Part shown: in pieces, positions 9,901 through 17,984 of the stretch
Position numbering within the stretch: position 1 is the stretch's first letter
How the letters are laid out: each line of letters starts with the position of its first letter
From: Candidatus Woesearchaeota archaeon
Lineage (GTDB): Archaea; Nanobdellota; Nanobdellia; Woesearchaeales; WJIZ01
NCBI GenBank assembly: GCA_018303125.1
Contig: JAGVYS010000001.1
Location: 69,886 to 116,461, forward strand
DNA: 46,576 bases
Direction: 5' to 3'
The notes under the pieces: generated by a model
Databases searched by the model: none
The model's input: the letters and a program-made list of their open reading frames with translations, nothing else
What the model was told of the DNA's origin: nothing
Made by a program: the position numbers and the translations under genes

Positions 9901-12900
9901 AGATGGTGACAAAATAACAGGAAACTTTGAAAACAAGGAATACACTGACAGGCAGGAAGCAAGAATAAACATCAAGGAGAAGGGAAGCTATACTTTCTCT
10001 GTTGTATGCGAAGACAAGGCAGGCCTTAAGCCCTTAGTTGTAAGCAAGATTCCAATAATTGTTGACCCAACAAAGGCATTGGAAATAAAGAGCCTTACTC
10101 AAGAATACCAAGATGCAGCAAATGCAGTTCTAAAAGCACAAACAAATAAGAAGGCAAGTTGTGATTTCAGCTTATCTCAGTCAGGTGCATATTTGCCATT
10201 AGGCCAGGCAGACAGCCTCATACATGAAGGCACTGCCCCTGCATCATTTGGTAAGGGAAGTCAAAATGTTTATTTCAAATGCGATACAGGGAAGGAAACC
10301 TCAACAATTTCTGCCAGTTTCTTCGCTGACCCATCACCTCCTGTAATAACGATTCTTGATGATTCCTCGCTGAGGGCAAGCAATCCGAGAGTATCTATCT
10401 ACCCTGACAAGATTTACGTTAAATGGAAGGCAGAAGACCCAGAGACAGGAAATAAAGGAATATCCTATAATTACTCCTTGGTTTCTGATGACACGGTCAT
10501 AGAGTGGACAAAGCTTTCCGCGAGCCTTGTTAAGGACAATTCCTTTGAGGGATGGATTACAGAGAACCATGAAGGAAGACCGCTTGCTCTGGAGACAGGC
10601 AAGACGTATAAGTTCAAGCTGAAGGCTGGAAATGTTGCCAGGTTATGGAGTGCAGCAAAGGATAGCGAGGGAATCAAGGTGGAAATACAACCAGATTATT
10701 CCCTGAAACTCCTTCAGCCTCCTTTTGGTGCAGTCCAGAAGAATGAATTTAAGATTATGATTGGTTCCCTTGTTGACATAGAATGCAGGTACAGCCTTGG
10801 CTATAATGACCCATTCTCTGAGATGCATAGCTTCCCTGAGACAGGAGAAAAAGCACATTCCACGAAAAACGACATATCTGCTCAGGAAGAGCTTCTTTCA
10901 AAAGGAGCAGGCCTTTGGGTTAAGTGCAAAGACCCTAAATCAGGGCAGATAATAGAAAGCCCTCCTTTCAAGATTACTCTTGACTTAAAGGAGCCAAGAA
11001 TAAGCAGCATTTTCAGCATTCCTTCAGGGACTATAGGTGAAAAAGAGGCAGAAGCAGAGATTGTCGCAATAACAGACGAAGAAACAAGGTGCAGGTACAT
11101 AAAGGGCAATCTTGCCGGGGCATTTTCCGGGTTTGACGATGGATTCGGAAAGGAAAACAGGGTATGGGTTAGCCTTAAGGAAGGGCAGAATTCATATTCT
11201 GTTGTATGCGAAGACAAGGCAGGGAGAGTTTCTGAGGCAAGCGTTCTGGCCATAACACTCAATCCTGATGCACCTCTGGCTATTGCATCATTAACAGAGC
11301 AATATCAAGGAGCAATCCCTTACAAAGTATCAATTTCAACAAATAAAAAGGCAACATGCTCTTACGGAAGCATAGCAGGCAGTACCTCTGTTCCATTTGC
11401 AGAAACAGGCAATTTTGTCCATACTACAACTGTTGCATCAGCTTCAGGCGGTGCAAAAAAAGTTTATGTAAGATGCGTAGGAGGCGGCAAGGAGGCCTCA
11501 GCAGAAGTTTCCACAACAATTGACATTACTCCTCCTGTAATAGATTTTGTTGATGATTCATCACAAGTAGAGGGCAAACCAGAATTGACTCCATTCAAGA
11601 ACTCAATATATGTATCATGGAAGGCAACTGACCAGGAGACAGGCAGCCTTGGCTACATATACAATTATTCCCTTCTTAAAAAGGACGGTACAGTTATTAT
11701 AGGATGGAAAACAATAGAAGGCTCTGATAAGGTTTCTCTCAGGGTAACAGAAGACGAAAAAGGAAGGCAACTAGTGCTTGCAGACAATACAGAATACCTC
11801 TTCAGGCTCAAGGCAGGAAACAAGGTAGGGAAATGGACAGAAAGGGCAACAGATAGCAATGGCGTCAAGACTTCATTTTCACTCTATGCTGTTCCTCCTG
11901 AATATGCAGCAGAGCTCCTTTCACCATATAATGGAGCAGCAAGGTCGCAGGAATTTGGCCTCAGGGCGAAGACAGAAAGGAAGCTCGAATGCAAGTTCAG
12001 CCTGGAAAGGGAGAAGCCGTATTCTGCCATGACTCTACTTTCAACTCAAGATGGGTTAATCCACACAGTAGAGAAAATCAGAATAACTGATGCGACTTCA
12101 ATATTTATTGCCTGCAGGGACGAGCAGGCAGGGCCGTACATATCTCCATATACCCTTCATGTTGACAATAGCCCTCCAGAAATATCTCTTTCCTCAGTTC
12201 CTGGCACCATAATAGCTCAAAGCTCTGCAACTGTTACAATAGTTGCAAAATCAAATGAGAATGCAGCATGCAGGTATGACAGGAGAAATGTAGTTTACTT
12301 GGAAATGGAAGGCAAATTCGATGCAGGCTTTGGGAAAGAAAAGAAAGCAGAAATAAGGTTAGGGCAGGGAGAGCACAAGCTGTATGTAATCTGTGAAAAT
12401 GAGGCAGGTGTTCCATCAGGAACAAAGGACATAACTGTAAAGGTTGATAGGAATGCCCAAATGACAATAGAGGACTTAAGCCAGAGATTTTCGCTAGGCA
12501 CTCCTTTGATAAAGCTGCAGACAAACGCAGAGGCTATATGCACATTCGAGTTTAACAACATAAAGGAAACAACCAGTACTTCATCATTTATCCATGAAAG
12601 AACGCTTTCAGGCCTCCGCGATGGCAGTAATGAGATAAAGATTTTCTGCGACAGTACAGAAGGCAAGGAAGCAAGAAGGACAATCTCAATTGTCATTGAT
12701 AAAACTCCTCCAGCAGTTTATGTTAACGACAGCTCAAAGGATTCAGAAGATTCAGAGAAATCACCATTCAAGGATAAGCTTTATGTCATATTTTATGCAG
12801 AAGACAACGAAAGCGGCAGCACAGGAATAACTTTCAATTACTCGGTCGTGAGCGCTCTCAGTGGAAACGCACTTATAAACTGGACGCTGATTGAAAATGT

Positions 12901-14713
12901 AAATGGAGGAAAGTTCTCTGATTATATAGACAAGAACAACAAAGGAGAAACACTTAACCTTTCCGACAATACCCGATATATCTTCAGGGTCAGGGCAAAA
13001 AACAATCTCGGCCTTTGGAGCATTGAAAAATCCAGCGACGGTGTAACGACAGACTTCTCTGTTATAACAAGAGAGGTTACATCCTCTTGCAGCAACAACA
13101 TTAAAGACAGCTCAGAGTCAGGCATAGACTGTGGCGGGGAATGCGGGCCAACTTGCGGTATAGGAAAAGATTGTGACAGCAATAGCGACTGCAGAAGCGG
13201 ATATTGTTCTGATAGCAACAAATGCCAGCAGCCAAGTTGCTTTGATGACGACAAAAACGGCAATGAGACAGATATTGATTGCGGCAGCAGCTGTGGCAAG
13301 TGTGAAAAAGGCAGCGTCTGCAATAGAAACACTGATTGCGATACCGGGAACTGCAGGAACGGCATATGCACAGAAGAAAGTAGCTGCACTAATGGTCTGC
13401 CGGATCCTGGAGAGTCAGATGAAGACTGCGGCGGTATTTGTGAAGCCAAATGCATTGCAGGATATTCATGTGATGTTAACGCAGACTGCGAAACAGGCTT
13501 GGAATGCATTGCAGGTACTTGTGTTGCAGATGAAGCAGAGGAAGAAGATGATTCAGATAGTGATGGCATACCTAATTCCTGGGAAGAAGGCAATGCAGGC
13601 ATGGATAGGGATGACGCCACAGACGCAGAGCTAGACTTTGATGGTGACGGCCTCACTAATCTTGAAGAGTATACACTAGAAACAGATCCAAATAACCCAG
13701 ATTCTGACGGTGACGGATATAGCGATAGCAAGGAGGCCAAGAAAGGAACGAATCCTAAAGACCCCAAAGACAAGCCAGGCAGCGCCTTTGGCATATTCTT
13801 CCTAGTAATCTTCATCCTTCTGGCAGGCTCAGCCATAGGATACTTGGCCTATATGCAGTACTTCAATAAAAAGCCCAAAAGCCCGCCATCCCAGAGGCCG
13901 TTCCAGCCACAGAGACTCATGCCAAGAAGCCCAATGCAGATGCCGCAGCGTAGGCCGCAATTCGTTATGAAGAGGCCTGACCTAAGAAAGCAGCCAATAA
14001 GGCCAGAGAAGCAGAAAATCCCGGATAAGGAAGAGTTTATTCCGCTTTTCGAGCCGAAGGAAGAGAAAAGCAAGGAAGAAGGCATCCTCTCTGCTTCGCA
14101 GCCAAAGGACGAAGTTTTCAAAAAACTCTCTGACATAGTGGGGGAGGGTGCAGCTAAGAGCAAAGAGCCAAAGAAATCAGTAGGCATGGAAAAGGTAAAA
14201 AAAATAGCGAAGGGCAAGAAAAATAAAAAAGGCGAGGCCAGCCAAGTATTTGTATACATAATCACTATAGTGATCATTGGCGTCATTTTTATTTTTGGTT
14301 ACAATTCCATACAGGAGCTGAACAAAAACTCAGAGAAAGTGTCCCAGGTAAGGCTAAAGACAGACATAGAGAATGCAATATCGAGCATAACTCCAGAGTA
14401 TGGTAGCTTTAAGCAGGCTTCAATAAAACTCCCAGGAAGCTACAGCGAAGTATGTTTTCTGAAGAACTTTATATCAGGAAGCTATCCGGAAAATGACTTC
14501 ACAGGCTATCCTTTGATTTTTGATGCCAAGGATACAGGCAAGAACGTTTTTCTTCTGGATGGAAAGAAAAGGATAGTTGATAGTTACACTATAGGTAGCA
14601 TAGATTTTGAGGAGAAGGCAGGCAAAACGCCTAGCCTGAACTGTTTTAAAGGAGAAAGCGGTACGGTCGATATCAAGTTTACCGGCAAAGGCGATCACGT
14701 ATTGATTTCATAG
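6902..14713 (+). CDS. Giant repetitive surface protein fused to a prepilin-like module
   Basis: 2603 residues. In order: a Sec signal peptide (1-26, ending GSASA); a Cys-rich head with CCC clusters to about 140; an Fn3-like domain (about 150-240); more Cys-rich sequence to about 550; Ig-like domains; three tandem copies of a roughly 400-residue unit (about 865-2058). Then come three 48-residue Cys knots of the DCGGxC..C type (about 2062-2215), TSP3/EF-hand Ca2+ repeats (DSDSDGIP, DFDGDGLT, DSDGDGYS, 2216-2290) and a membrane helix (about 2296-2320). A basic Pro-rich, probably cytoplasmic stretch follows, and finally NKKGEASQ plus a second helix (2449-2468) and a 135-residue domain. That tail looks like a stand-alone prepilin fused in frame. 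Start overlaps the upstream stop (ATGA). Likely a Ca2+-stabilised cell-surface stalk or adhesin. Confidence 0.82.
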   Translation: MKYGNYIIAALTFIVFALAFSGSASAVTGCCLNPRQESYQCFTGSLVEESVCCPAGSENYPSDEILSPINSEDCKADYFIKGAECSAQLRCVDVCCCSQPAKAEKTSTVYCDAIGGIKVKIEGSTSTCNIALCNFPSDTTGTEKCDNPLFSPSITQFTARPVTGEKSFDLSWSSSCDASSYSVQRCNADGQGCKDIITTNEKKATDSSNELLWGKEYMYKVSGQYKFGKASTASSKSNLGDIECWGRKESEKFCVYDSNLMERMEYMLANRVHYGIPADTDTAKEFADYVKNKYSAKLNKGFSCDANNKISSPTISCTQNQVCVVENKNTVCKDASSQCRPTNLDEKPFGLYTTKAECYALGYCYYDNSKSIVDKCIACNPKMDCYDYKSSEACTENKCRPDLNCEWKPTIGELGVGVCVNQNADNCNWCDKKGSDGIDASAYNDVFGLCTKEKAEALSTTGNTCELVGDKARNCGMLTCNDIPIAECPTTKPSLGSDNSINPIPNKIYACNLKVCAVMGGECKKDADADGNPDCQDADIDCRKDVFPPEAVLTEQKDIDGVVIGYSISIKDKTSKGDIINPPGAKLRLCINKPGENACPKPDRSQWLQTEDTSLSINGLLLSDKNRQIGISYLGNGDNQIYYYAEDSSHNLGIVKHVTITALEANKRPEIVSINVFGAREVGSIYYTKEKRPAVKIVLREPGAAIQQGTTDFRNADSSQQVTGWQVVGKGNTEYTVSFINNLQNGKYVLTIKPKNTDNKIITREITIRIDNLLPDVRFASPQQNSVTKGEPLRMAISSSRPINITKAEASGKDYSSLFEYAFSESFEKELDIADGKHAFSIVANDYYGNTVNAKLDFTVNNVERPVIELIEPKNGVSQNNNFNLKIKADNEVECKYSVDSTRSDTGFYQNMASFDNAVKGIFHTKNNLRIEGKWPHLLQVWCKDPLWGETIFRYSFTLQVDTTRPEIRVMSFPVSPLAEAPVDLLLVAVSDEGIICSYSDGDKITGNFENKEYTDRQEARINIKEKGSYTFSVVCEDKAGLKPLVVSKIPIIVDPTKALEIKSLTQEYQDAANAVLKAQTNKKASCDFSLSQSGAYLPLGQADSLIHEGTAPASFGKGSQNVYFKCDTGKETSTISASFFADPSPPVITILDDSSLRASNPRVSIYPDKIYVKWKAEDPETGNKGISYNYSLVSDDTVIEWTKLSASLVKDNSFEGWITENHEGRPLALETGKTYKFKLKAGNVARLWSAAKDSEGIKVEIQPDYSLKLLQPPFGAVQKNEFKIMIGSLVDIECRYSLGYNDPFSEMHSFPETGEKAHSTKNDISAQEELLSKGAGLWVKCKDPKSGQIIESPPFKITLDLKEPRISSIFSIPSGTIGEKEAEAEIVAITDEETRCRYIKGNLAGAFSGFDDGFGKENRVWVSLKEGQNSYSVVCEDKAGRVSEASVLAITLNPDAPLAIASLTEQYQGAIPYKVSISTNKKATCSYGSIAGSTSVPFAETGNFVHTTTVASASGGAKKVYVRCVGGGKEASAEVSTTIDITPPVIDFVDDSSQVEGKPELTPFKNSIYVSWKATDQETGSLGYIYNYSLLKKDGTVIIGWKTIEGSDKVSLRVTEDEKGRQLVLADNTEYLFRLKAGNKVGKWTERATDSNGVKTSFSLYAVPPEYAAELLSPYNGAARSQEFGLRAKTERKLECKFSLEREKPYSAMTLLSTQDGLIHTVEKIRITDATSIFIACRDEQAGPYISPYTLHVDNSPPEISLSSVPGTIIAQSSATVTIVAKSNENAACRYDRRNVVYLEMEGKFDAGFGKEKKAEIRLGQGEHKLYVICENEAGVPSGTKDITVKVDRNAQMTIEDLSQRFSLGTPLIKLQTNAEAICTFEFNNIKETTSTSSFIHERTLSGLRDGSNEIKIFCDSTEGKEARRTISIVIDKTPPAVYVNDSSKDSEDSEKSPFKDKLYVIFYAEDNESGSTGITFNYSVVSALSGNALINWTLIENVNGGKFSDYIDKNNKGETLNLSDNTRYIFRVRAKNNLGLWSIEKSSDGVTTDFSVITREVTSSCSNNIKDSSESGIDCGGECGPTCGIGKDCDSNSDCRSGYCSDSNKCQQPSCFDDDKNGNETDIDCGSSCGKCEKGSVCNRNTDCDTGNCRNGICTEESSCTNGLPDPGESDEDCGGICEAKCIAGYSCDVNADCETGLECIAGTCVADEAEEEDDSDSDGIPNSWEEGNAGMDRDDATDAELDFDGDGLTNLEEYTLETDPNNPDSDGDGYSDSKEAKKGTNPKDPKDKPGSAFGIFFLVIFILLAGSAIGYLAYMQYFNKKPKSPPSQRPFQPQRLMPRSPMQMPQRRPQFVMKRPDLRKQPIRPEKQKIPDKEEFIPLFEPKEEKSKEEGILSASQPKDEVFKKLSDIVGEGAAKSKEPKKSVGMEKVKKIAKGKKNKKGEASQVFVYIITIVIIGVIFIFGYNSIQELNKNSEKVSQVRLKTDIENAISSITPEYGSFKQASIKLPGSYSEVCFLKNFISGSYPENDFTGYPLIFDAKDTGKNVFLLDGKKRIVDSYTIGSIDFEEKAGKTPSLNCFKGESGTVDIKFTGKGDHVLIS
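9490..13075 (+). repeat. Three tandem ~1.2-kb coding repeats (Ig-like modules)
   Basis: The units begin at about 9490, 10700 and 11905. They share landmarks in the same order: ECKYS/ECRYS/ECKFS; a CKDP-like box; SYTFSVVCEDKAG or its equivalent; PPVI with DDSS; YNYSLVS; and a LKAGN...W-containing box. Copies 1 and 2 share an exact 26-base stretch at 9998-10023 and 11198-11223, exactly 1200 bases apart; copy 3 has a diverged version near 12384. The third unit is shorter at its end. Confidence 0.85.
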
Positions 14714-14733
14714 CAACTTCTCAAGGCAGGAAG

Positions 14734-15747
14734 ATGGATAAACGAGGAGAAATAGAGATACAATTTAACTGGATAATGGTTCTCATAGCAGGCTCCCTTA
14801 TTTTTGTCTTTTTTTTCGGCATAGCCCAGTTTGCATCAAAGAGTGCAAATACTTCCAGTCTTTTAAGGACATCTAACTATCTAGACTCTATGCTTGCAGG
14901 TGCAATAGTGAATGTCCCGACAGAAGGGCAGAAAATCACAAAGCTTACTTTGCCTTCAAAGGAAATAGAATTCTCCTGTGTGCGCTATAATGGCATTAGT
15001 GCAGAAGGCGCAGACCCGCTTGACATAGGGCAAAAAACAGTATTTGCTCCATCCAGAATAGAGGGAAGCCAGATTACAGCATGGGCATTAAGCTGGAATC
15101 TGCCTTTCAGGGCTGACAATTTCCTTCTTGTTACCTCTCCAAAAATTAGGTACATAATCAGAGGGAGCGGCAATTTCAAAAATGAAATTCAAACAACATT
15201 CCCTGATGAAATAACTGTAGATGAAGGAACTGTTCAGGACAGGAACAACTACAAAGTCAGGTTTATTTATGTAAATATGGATCCTAGTGATGAAGATATA
15301 CAGCCATTCAAAAAGTATTCCTCAGAGGACATTACAGCAATCAGCATATCTGGCAACTCATGGCAGGATGTCCGGCTGGGATTTTATGAAAAGCAGCCAG
15401 TCGGAGTTTCCAGTCCTAAATGGGAAAATAAGGGAACTTCATCAGCATTCAATAAAGCCGCTATTCTCGCAGCAATATTTTCAGAAAGCAAGAATGAATA
15501 TGACTGCAGCATGGCAAAGGCACAGGAAAAAGCCAGAGGAACAGCAGCAATCTATGCTTACAGGTCAGAAAAGCTTTCAGAGTATTATGCTAAAGAAGGC
15601 AATACAGCCTGTGAAGATATACACACTGCTGCCGCAGGCGAGCTTAAGGGATCAGAGATGGCAATTAGCAGCCTGAAAGAATTATATGATAACCTTCTCC
15701 TTTTCAACACACAAGCGCAGTCAAACTCTTGCGAGCTGATATACTGA
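14734..15747 (+). CDS. Prepilin-like membrane protein (KRGE type)
   Basis: 337 residues beginning MDKRGEIEIQFNWIMVLIAG, a class III-type KRG/E signal with one hydrophobic helix (about 10-33) and a large outer domain. I recall a DPANN family with the same EIQFNWI start, unnamed. The outer domain has six or so cysteines and an alpha-rich C-terminus (KEGNTACEDIHTAAAGEL...SNSCELIY). The gene begins 20 bases after the giant surface gene and its stop shares a base with the next start (TGATG), so it is cotranscribed. It is probably a minor pilin or an anchor subunit of the same envelope structure; the class III reading of the signal is inference. Confidence 0.75.
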   Translation: MDKRGEIEIQFNWIMVLIAGSLIFVFFFGIAQFASKSANTSSLLRTSNYLDSMLAGAIVNVPTEGQKITKLTLPSKEIEFSCVRYNGISAEGADPLDIGQKTVFAPSRIEGSQITAWALSWNLPFRADNFLLVTSPKIRYIIRGSGNFKNEIQTTFPDEITVDEGTVQDRNNYKVRFIYVNMDPSDEDIQPFKKYSSEDITAISISGNSWQDVRLGFYEKQPVGVSSPKWENKGTSSAFNKAAILAAIFSESKNEYDCSMAKAQEKARGTAAIYAYRSEKLSEYYAKEGNTACEDIHTAAAGELKGSEMAISSLKELYDNLLLFNTQAQSNSCELIY

Positions 15748-16232
15748 TGAAAAAGGCGCAGATTCAGATGATGGAAACTATAGCTGCCTTATTCATATTC
15801 CTTGTAATAATCGCAGTATCAATTGTATTCTACTTTAACATATCAAGCCACAGCATAAGCGAAAAAAAGCAGGAGCTCGCAGAACTTTCAGCAGTTGAGA
15901 TGCAGCAGCTTGTCTTATCCCTCCCAGAACTGCAATGCACACAGAATAATGTGCTTGAGACAAACTGTATTGACATTTTTAGGCTTGATGCAGCATCAAA
16001 AGGCAAAGGAGAAATAATTTACATTGACAAAGAAAAATATTTCAGTATTTTTGGACAGAGCAAGGTTTCAGTGAAACAGATATACCCGATTTCTACTGAA
16101 GAATGGGTTGTCTATGAAAGCAAGCCAGCCAGGATTACCTCTAAAAGCGAAGTTTCCTTTCCTGTATCGCTCTATGAGCCAGGAACGCAGCAGCATTCCT
16201 TTGGCCTTATTATGATGGAGGCCTATAGATGA
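15747..16232 (+). CDS. Prepilin-like membrane protein (KKAQ type)
   Basis: 161 residues. MKKAQIQMMETIAALFIFLV gives a textbook KKA/Q processing site, a helix to about residue 28, then SISEKKQELAELSAVEMQQLVLSLPELQC. The last part, about 100 residues, is a compact outer domain. I chose ATG 15747 over the in-frame ATG six codons upstream because it puts the motif at the N-terminus and overlaps the previous stop by one base. The length and the amphipathic segment after the helix fit a small archaeal pilin, with the E/Q-rich stretch continuing the helix as in type IV pilins. Confidence 0.77.
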   Translation: MKKAQIQMMETIAALFIFLVIIAVSIVFYFNISSHSISEKKQELAELSAVEMQQLVLSLPELQCTQNNVLETNCIDIFRLDAASKGKGEIIYIDKEKYFSIFGQSKVSVKQIYPISTEEWVVYESKPARITSKSEVSFPVSLYEPGTQQHSFGLIMMEAYR

Positions 16233-16783
16233 AGAAGGGCCAGATGGAGATAATGGGCATAGCAATAGTGGTAATTATACTTAGCATGGTGTTCCTTTTT
16301 GTTGTTAAATTCGTGCTTTTTTCAAAGGATGATACATCAAGCGCAAGGGAATTCGCAGAAAGCAGCATGGCAGCCAATTTCCTGAACACTCTCCAAGAGA
16401 CAAATGCAAGGGAGTGCGCAGGCATTTCATTCAGTTCCTTGTATCAGGACTGCGCAGAAAATTGTCTCGACTATAAGCCAAACTGTCAGGGGCTTATAGA
16501 ATGTACTGGAGGGACAGAAAACATAAAGTCATGCGAATATATAAGGAAAAAGACAAGTGAAATGCTTGTAAAAGTCTTTGGCGAGAGGAAAGTACAGTAT
16601 TATTTTGTAGCCACAACAGACGCAGAGAAGTTTACTGATGCCTCTAACCAGCTTTTCAATTCATTGCCTGATGGCAAGACTTTTGATGAGATATGCTCAG
16701 GAAACAGCATGAAGGCAAAATTCCAGCATCTTCCTGCAAAAAGCAACCCTTTTTCGCTCGGCTTGTTCATATGCGAGCCATAG
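16229..16783 (+). CDS. Prepilin-like membrane protein (KKGQ type)
   Basis: 184 residues starting MKKGQMEIMGIAIVVIILSM, a KKG/Q class III signal with the helix running to about residue 30. The outer part holds eight cysteines (ECAG, DCAENC, NCQ, ECTG, SCEY, ICSG, ICEP), consistent with disulfides outside the cell. It overlaps the preceding gene by ATGA and is the last gene of the first half of the surface block; two stem-loops follow. Function beyond pilin-like is unknown. Confidence 0.77.
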   Translation: MKKGQMEIMGIAIVVIILSMVFLFVVKFVLFSKDDTSSAREFAESSMAANFLNTLQETNARECAGISFSSLYQDCAENCLDYKPNCQGLIECTGGTENIKSCEYIRKKTSEMLVKVFGERKVQYYFVATTDAEKFTDASNQLFNSLPDGKTFDEICSGNSMKAKFQHLPAKSNPFSLGLFICEP

Positions 16784-16797
16784 AATCACAAAATTAT

Positions 16798-16850
16798 AGC
16801 AAATCACATTAATAATCGGAGCTTTTAGTTCCTAGCAAATGTGATTTGCT
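16798..16850. terminator. Inverted repeat 1 between convergent genes
   Basis: AGCAAATCACATT (16798-16810) and its exact reverse complement (16838-16850) form a 13-bp stem with a 27-base loop. It sits between the convergent pilin operon and vapC, a place for a two-way terminator; the loop is long for that, so a mobile or recombination remnant is possible. Confidence 0.5.
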
Positions 16851-16854
16851 TATT

Positions 16855-16905
16855 AGGAAATAACTTTCAAATTCTTACAATATACGAATATTAAAGTTAT
16901 TTCCT
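16855..16905. terminator. Inverted repeat 2 between convergent genes
   Basis: AGGAAATAACTTT (16855-16867) and its exact reverse complement (16893-16905) form a second 13-bp stem with a 25-base loop, 4 bases after the first. The arm length is identical to the first, but the sequence differs. It ends 8 bases before the vapC stop codon. Confidence 0.5.
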
Positions 16906-16913
16906 ATAGGGTG

Positions 16914-17279
16914 CTACTCAACAAATTCTACATTATTTAATCTGCTGAAATGCTTTTCTCCTGTAAGGAAGAGTATGCCTAAGTCTAAGGCAACTAAATA
17001 TCCTATGCAGTCAGCATAAGAAATTAAGTTTCTCTCACTTCTTTCTTTGAGCCTGAACTTCATAGCTTCCTTGATTACATTATCATCTACCGGCACACAA
17101 GCAGGTTTGAAGAATTCAAAGTATTTATCAGCAGTTTCTTCATTATAAAGCCTGAGTAGTGCATAGTACATTTCCATAATATTGAATATAGTTGTAACGA
17201 AGGATTTTTTCACATATTCCTTGTAATTTGCATTGCCCTTTATTATTTCTATTATTGCATACGTATCCAAAAAATACAT
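16914..17279 (-). CDS. vapC: VapC-type PIN-domain toxin
   Basis: A 121-residue PIN-domain ribonuclease, the toxin of a type II toxin-antitoxin pair; related VapCs cut tRNA or rRNA. Acidic residues at the expected places are Asp5 (FLDTYAI), Glu36 (NIMEMYY) and Asp90 (SYADCIGY); the fourth position is Glu108 in LTGEKHF, where Asp is usual. Normal family length. It begins directly after the antitoxin stop. The pair interrupts the plus-strand surface block, so it is a later insertion or a stabilising passenger. Confidence 0.9.
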   Translation of the reverse strand: MYFLDTYAIIEIIKGNANYKEYVKKSFVTTIFNIMEMYYALLRLYNEETADKYFEFFKPACVPVDDNVIKEAMKFRLKERSERNLISYADCIGYLVALDLGILFLTGEKHFSRLNNVEFVE

Positions 17280-17495
17280 TTAGTTTTCTCCTTCCCTTAT
17301 CTTGTCAAGGATTTTCTGTGTAGGCTCCTTTATTGTAAGGGTCCCAAATACCTTCGAAAGGTTTGTCCTTTTATCGGGTATAAACAGCTTCAGTTCCTTA
17401 TTTAGCTTTATATTCGCCTTCTCTATTACATCCTTTGGCAAAGCTATGCCAACAGAATTCCCCCATTTTCTCGCAACCACTTCAATCTCTATCAT
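17280..17495 (-). CDS. vapB: VapB-type AbrB/SpoVT antitoxin
   Basis: 71 residues with a swapped-hairpin AbrB domain: VVARKWGNSVGIALPKDVIE is the diagnostic stretch, and the C-terminal 30 residues would wrap the toxin. I chose ATG 17495 because AGGTGA lies 5 nt upstream; a GTG at 17504 overlaps that ribosome site and is less likely. Adjacent to vapC without a gap. An operator-like inverted repeat and a TATA box lie just upstream, as expected for an autoregulated pair. Confidence 0.9.
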   Translation of the reverse strand: MIEIEVVARKWGNSVGIALPKDVIEKANIKLNKELKLFIPDKRTNLSKVFGTLTIKEPTQKILDKIREGEN

Positions 17496-17510
17496 TGCAC
17501 TCACCTGAAA

Positions 17511-17537
17511 TTATACAAAGTATAACTAATATTTAAA
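17511..17537 (-). promoter_or_regulatory. vapBC promoter and operator
   Basis: TATA box TTTAAATA (minus strand, 17530-17537) predicts a start near 17507, about 12 nt before vapB. Between box and start lies TTATAC-AAA-GTATAA (17511-17525), a 6-bp inverted repeat with a 3-base spacer, well placed for repression by VapB or the VapBC complex. Confidence 0.6.
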
Positions 17538-17607
17538 ACTTTCTTCCAAAGTCACGGAATAAATCGCTCCAATTGCATCTTTCCTTCCAAAAATTCAAAA
17601 CAAAACA

Positions 17608-17615
17608 TTTAAATA
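17608..17615 (+). promoter_or_regulatory. TATA box for second half of the surface block
   Basis: TTTAAATA is centred about 28 nt before ATG 17639, giving a leaderless mRNA. It shows that transcription restarts after the vapBC insertion. Confidence 0.65.
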
Positions 17616-17638
17616 ATCCTCCTACTGAAAAGAGAGAA

Positions 17639-17935
17639 ATGATGAACAAGAAAGCACAGAGCATCTCAATCAACACAATAATAATCGCTGCAATAGCATT
17701 AATAGTTCTTGTTGTCCTTATAGCAATATTTACAGGAAGGATAACCCTTTTCGGAAAAGGCCTTGATGACGCACTGGCAGGAAAGGAATGTAAAGATGTC
17801 ACAGAAAAGGTAGGTTCACAAACTATGGTTGGTGGATGGCAGACTTCATGTGACGAGGGGTTCAAGCAGGTAGTCGGTACCTTTTCAGATGCAAAAGATA
17901 ATCCCGGAAAGGTTTGTTGTATATCAACAGGATAA
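17639..17935 (+). CDS. Small prepilin-like protein (NKKAQ type), paralogue of 23496 gene
   Basis: 98 residues: MMNKKAQSISINTIIIAAIA, then a helix to about 33 and a small outer domain with the pattern CDEG...FSDA...GKVCC. The frame is open upstream, but the TATA spacing supports ATG 17639. The gene at 23496 has the same plan (KKGDLSIN, an almost identical helix, CDEG, F.D, CC), so the two are duplicates. Cysteine pairs suggest an extracellular disulfide-bonded head. Major-pilin candidates are usually this short. Confidence 0.75.
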   Translation: MMNKKAQSISINTIIIAAIALIVLVVLIAIFTGRITLFGKGLDDALAGKECKDVTEKVGSQTMVGGWQTSCDEGFKQVVGTFSDAKDNPGKVCCISTG

Positions 17936-17954
17936 TTTTTTCTTTATAGTAACC

Positions 17955-17962
17955 TTTTTATA
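17955..17962 (+). promoter_or_regulatory. TATA box before 17985
   Basis: TTTTTATA centred about 27 nt before the ATG at 17985 predicts another leaderless start, so this small gene can be transcribed separately from the one before. Confidence 0.5.
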
Positions 17963-17984
17963 GATTCTTATCGTAGGCATATAC

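Noticed and set aside
12922-13836. A long open frame of 304 codons on the minus strand, Ser/Leu/Pro-rich
   Set aside because: It lies wholly antisense to the Cys-knot and Ca2+-repeat part of the giant surface gene; its composition mirrors those repeats and it shows no domain or ribosome site.
16784-16913. CRISPR-like reading of the paired 13-bp repeats
   Set aside because: They are two different inverted repeats, not a direct-repeat array with spacers, and no cas gene is present.
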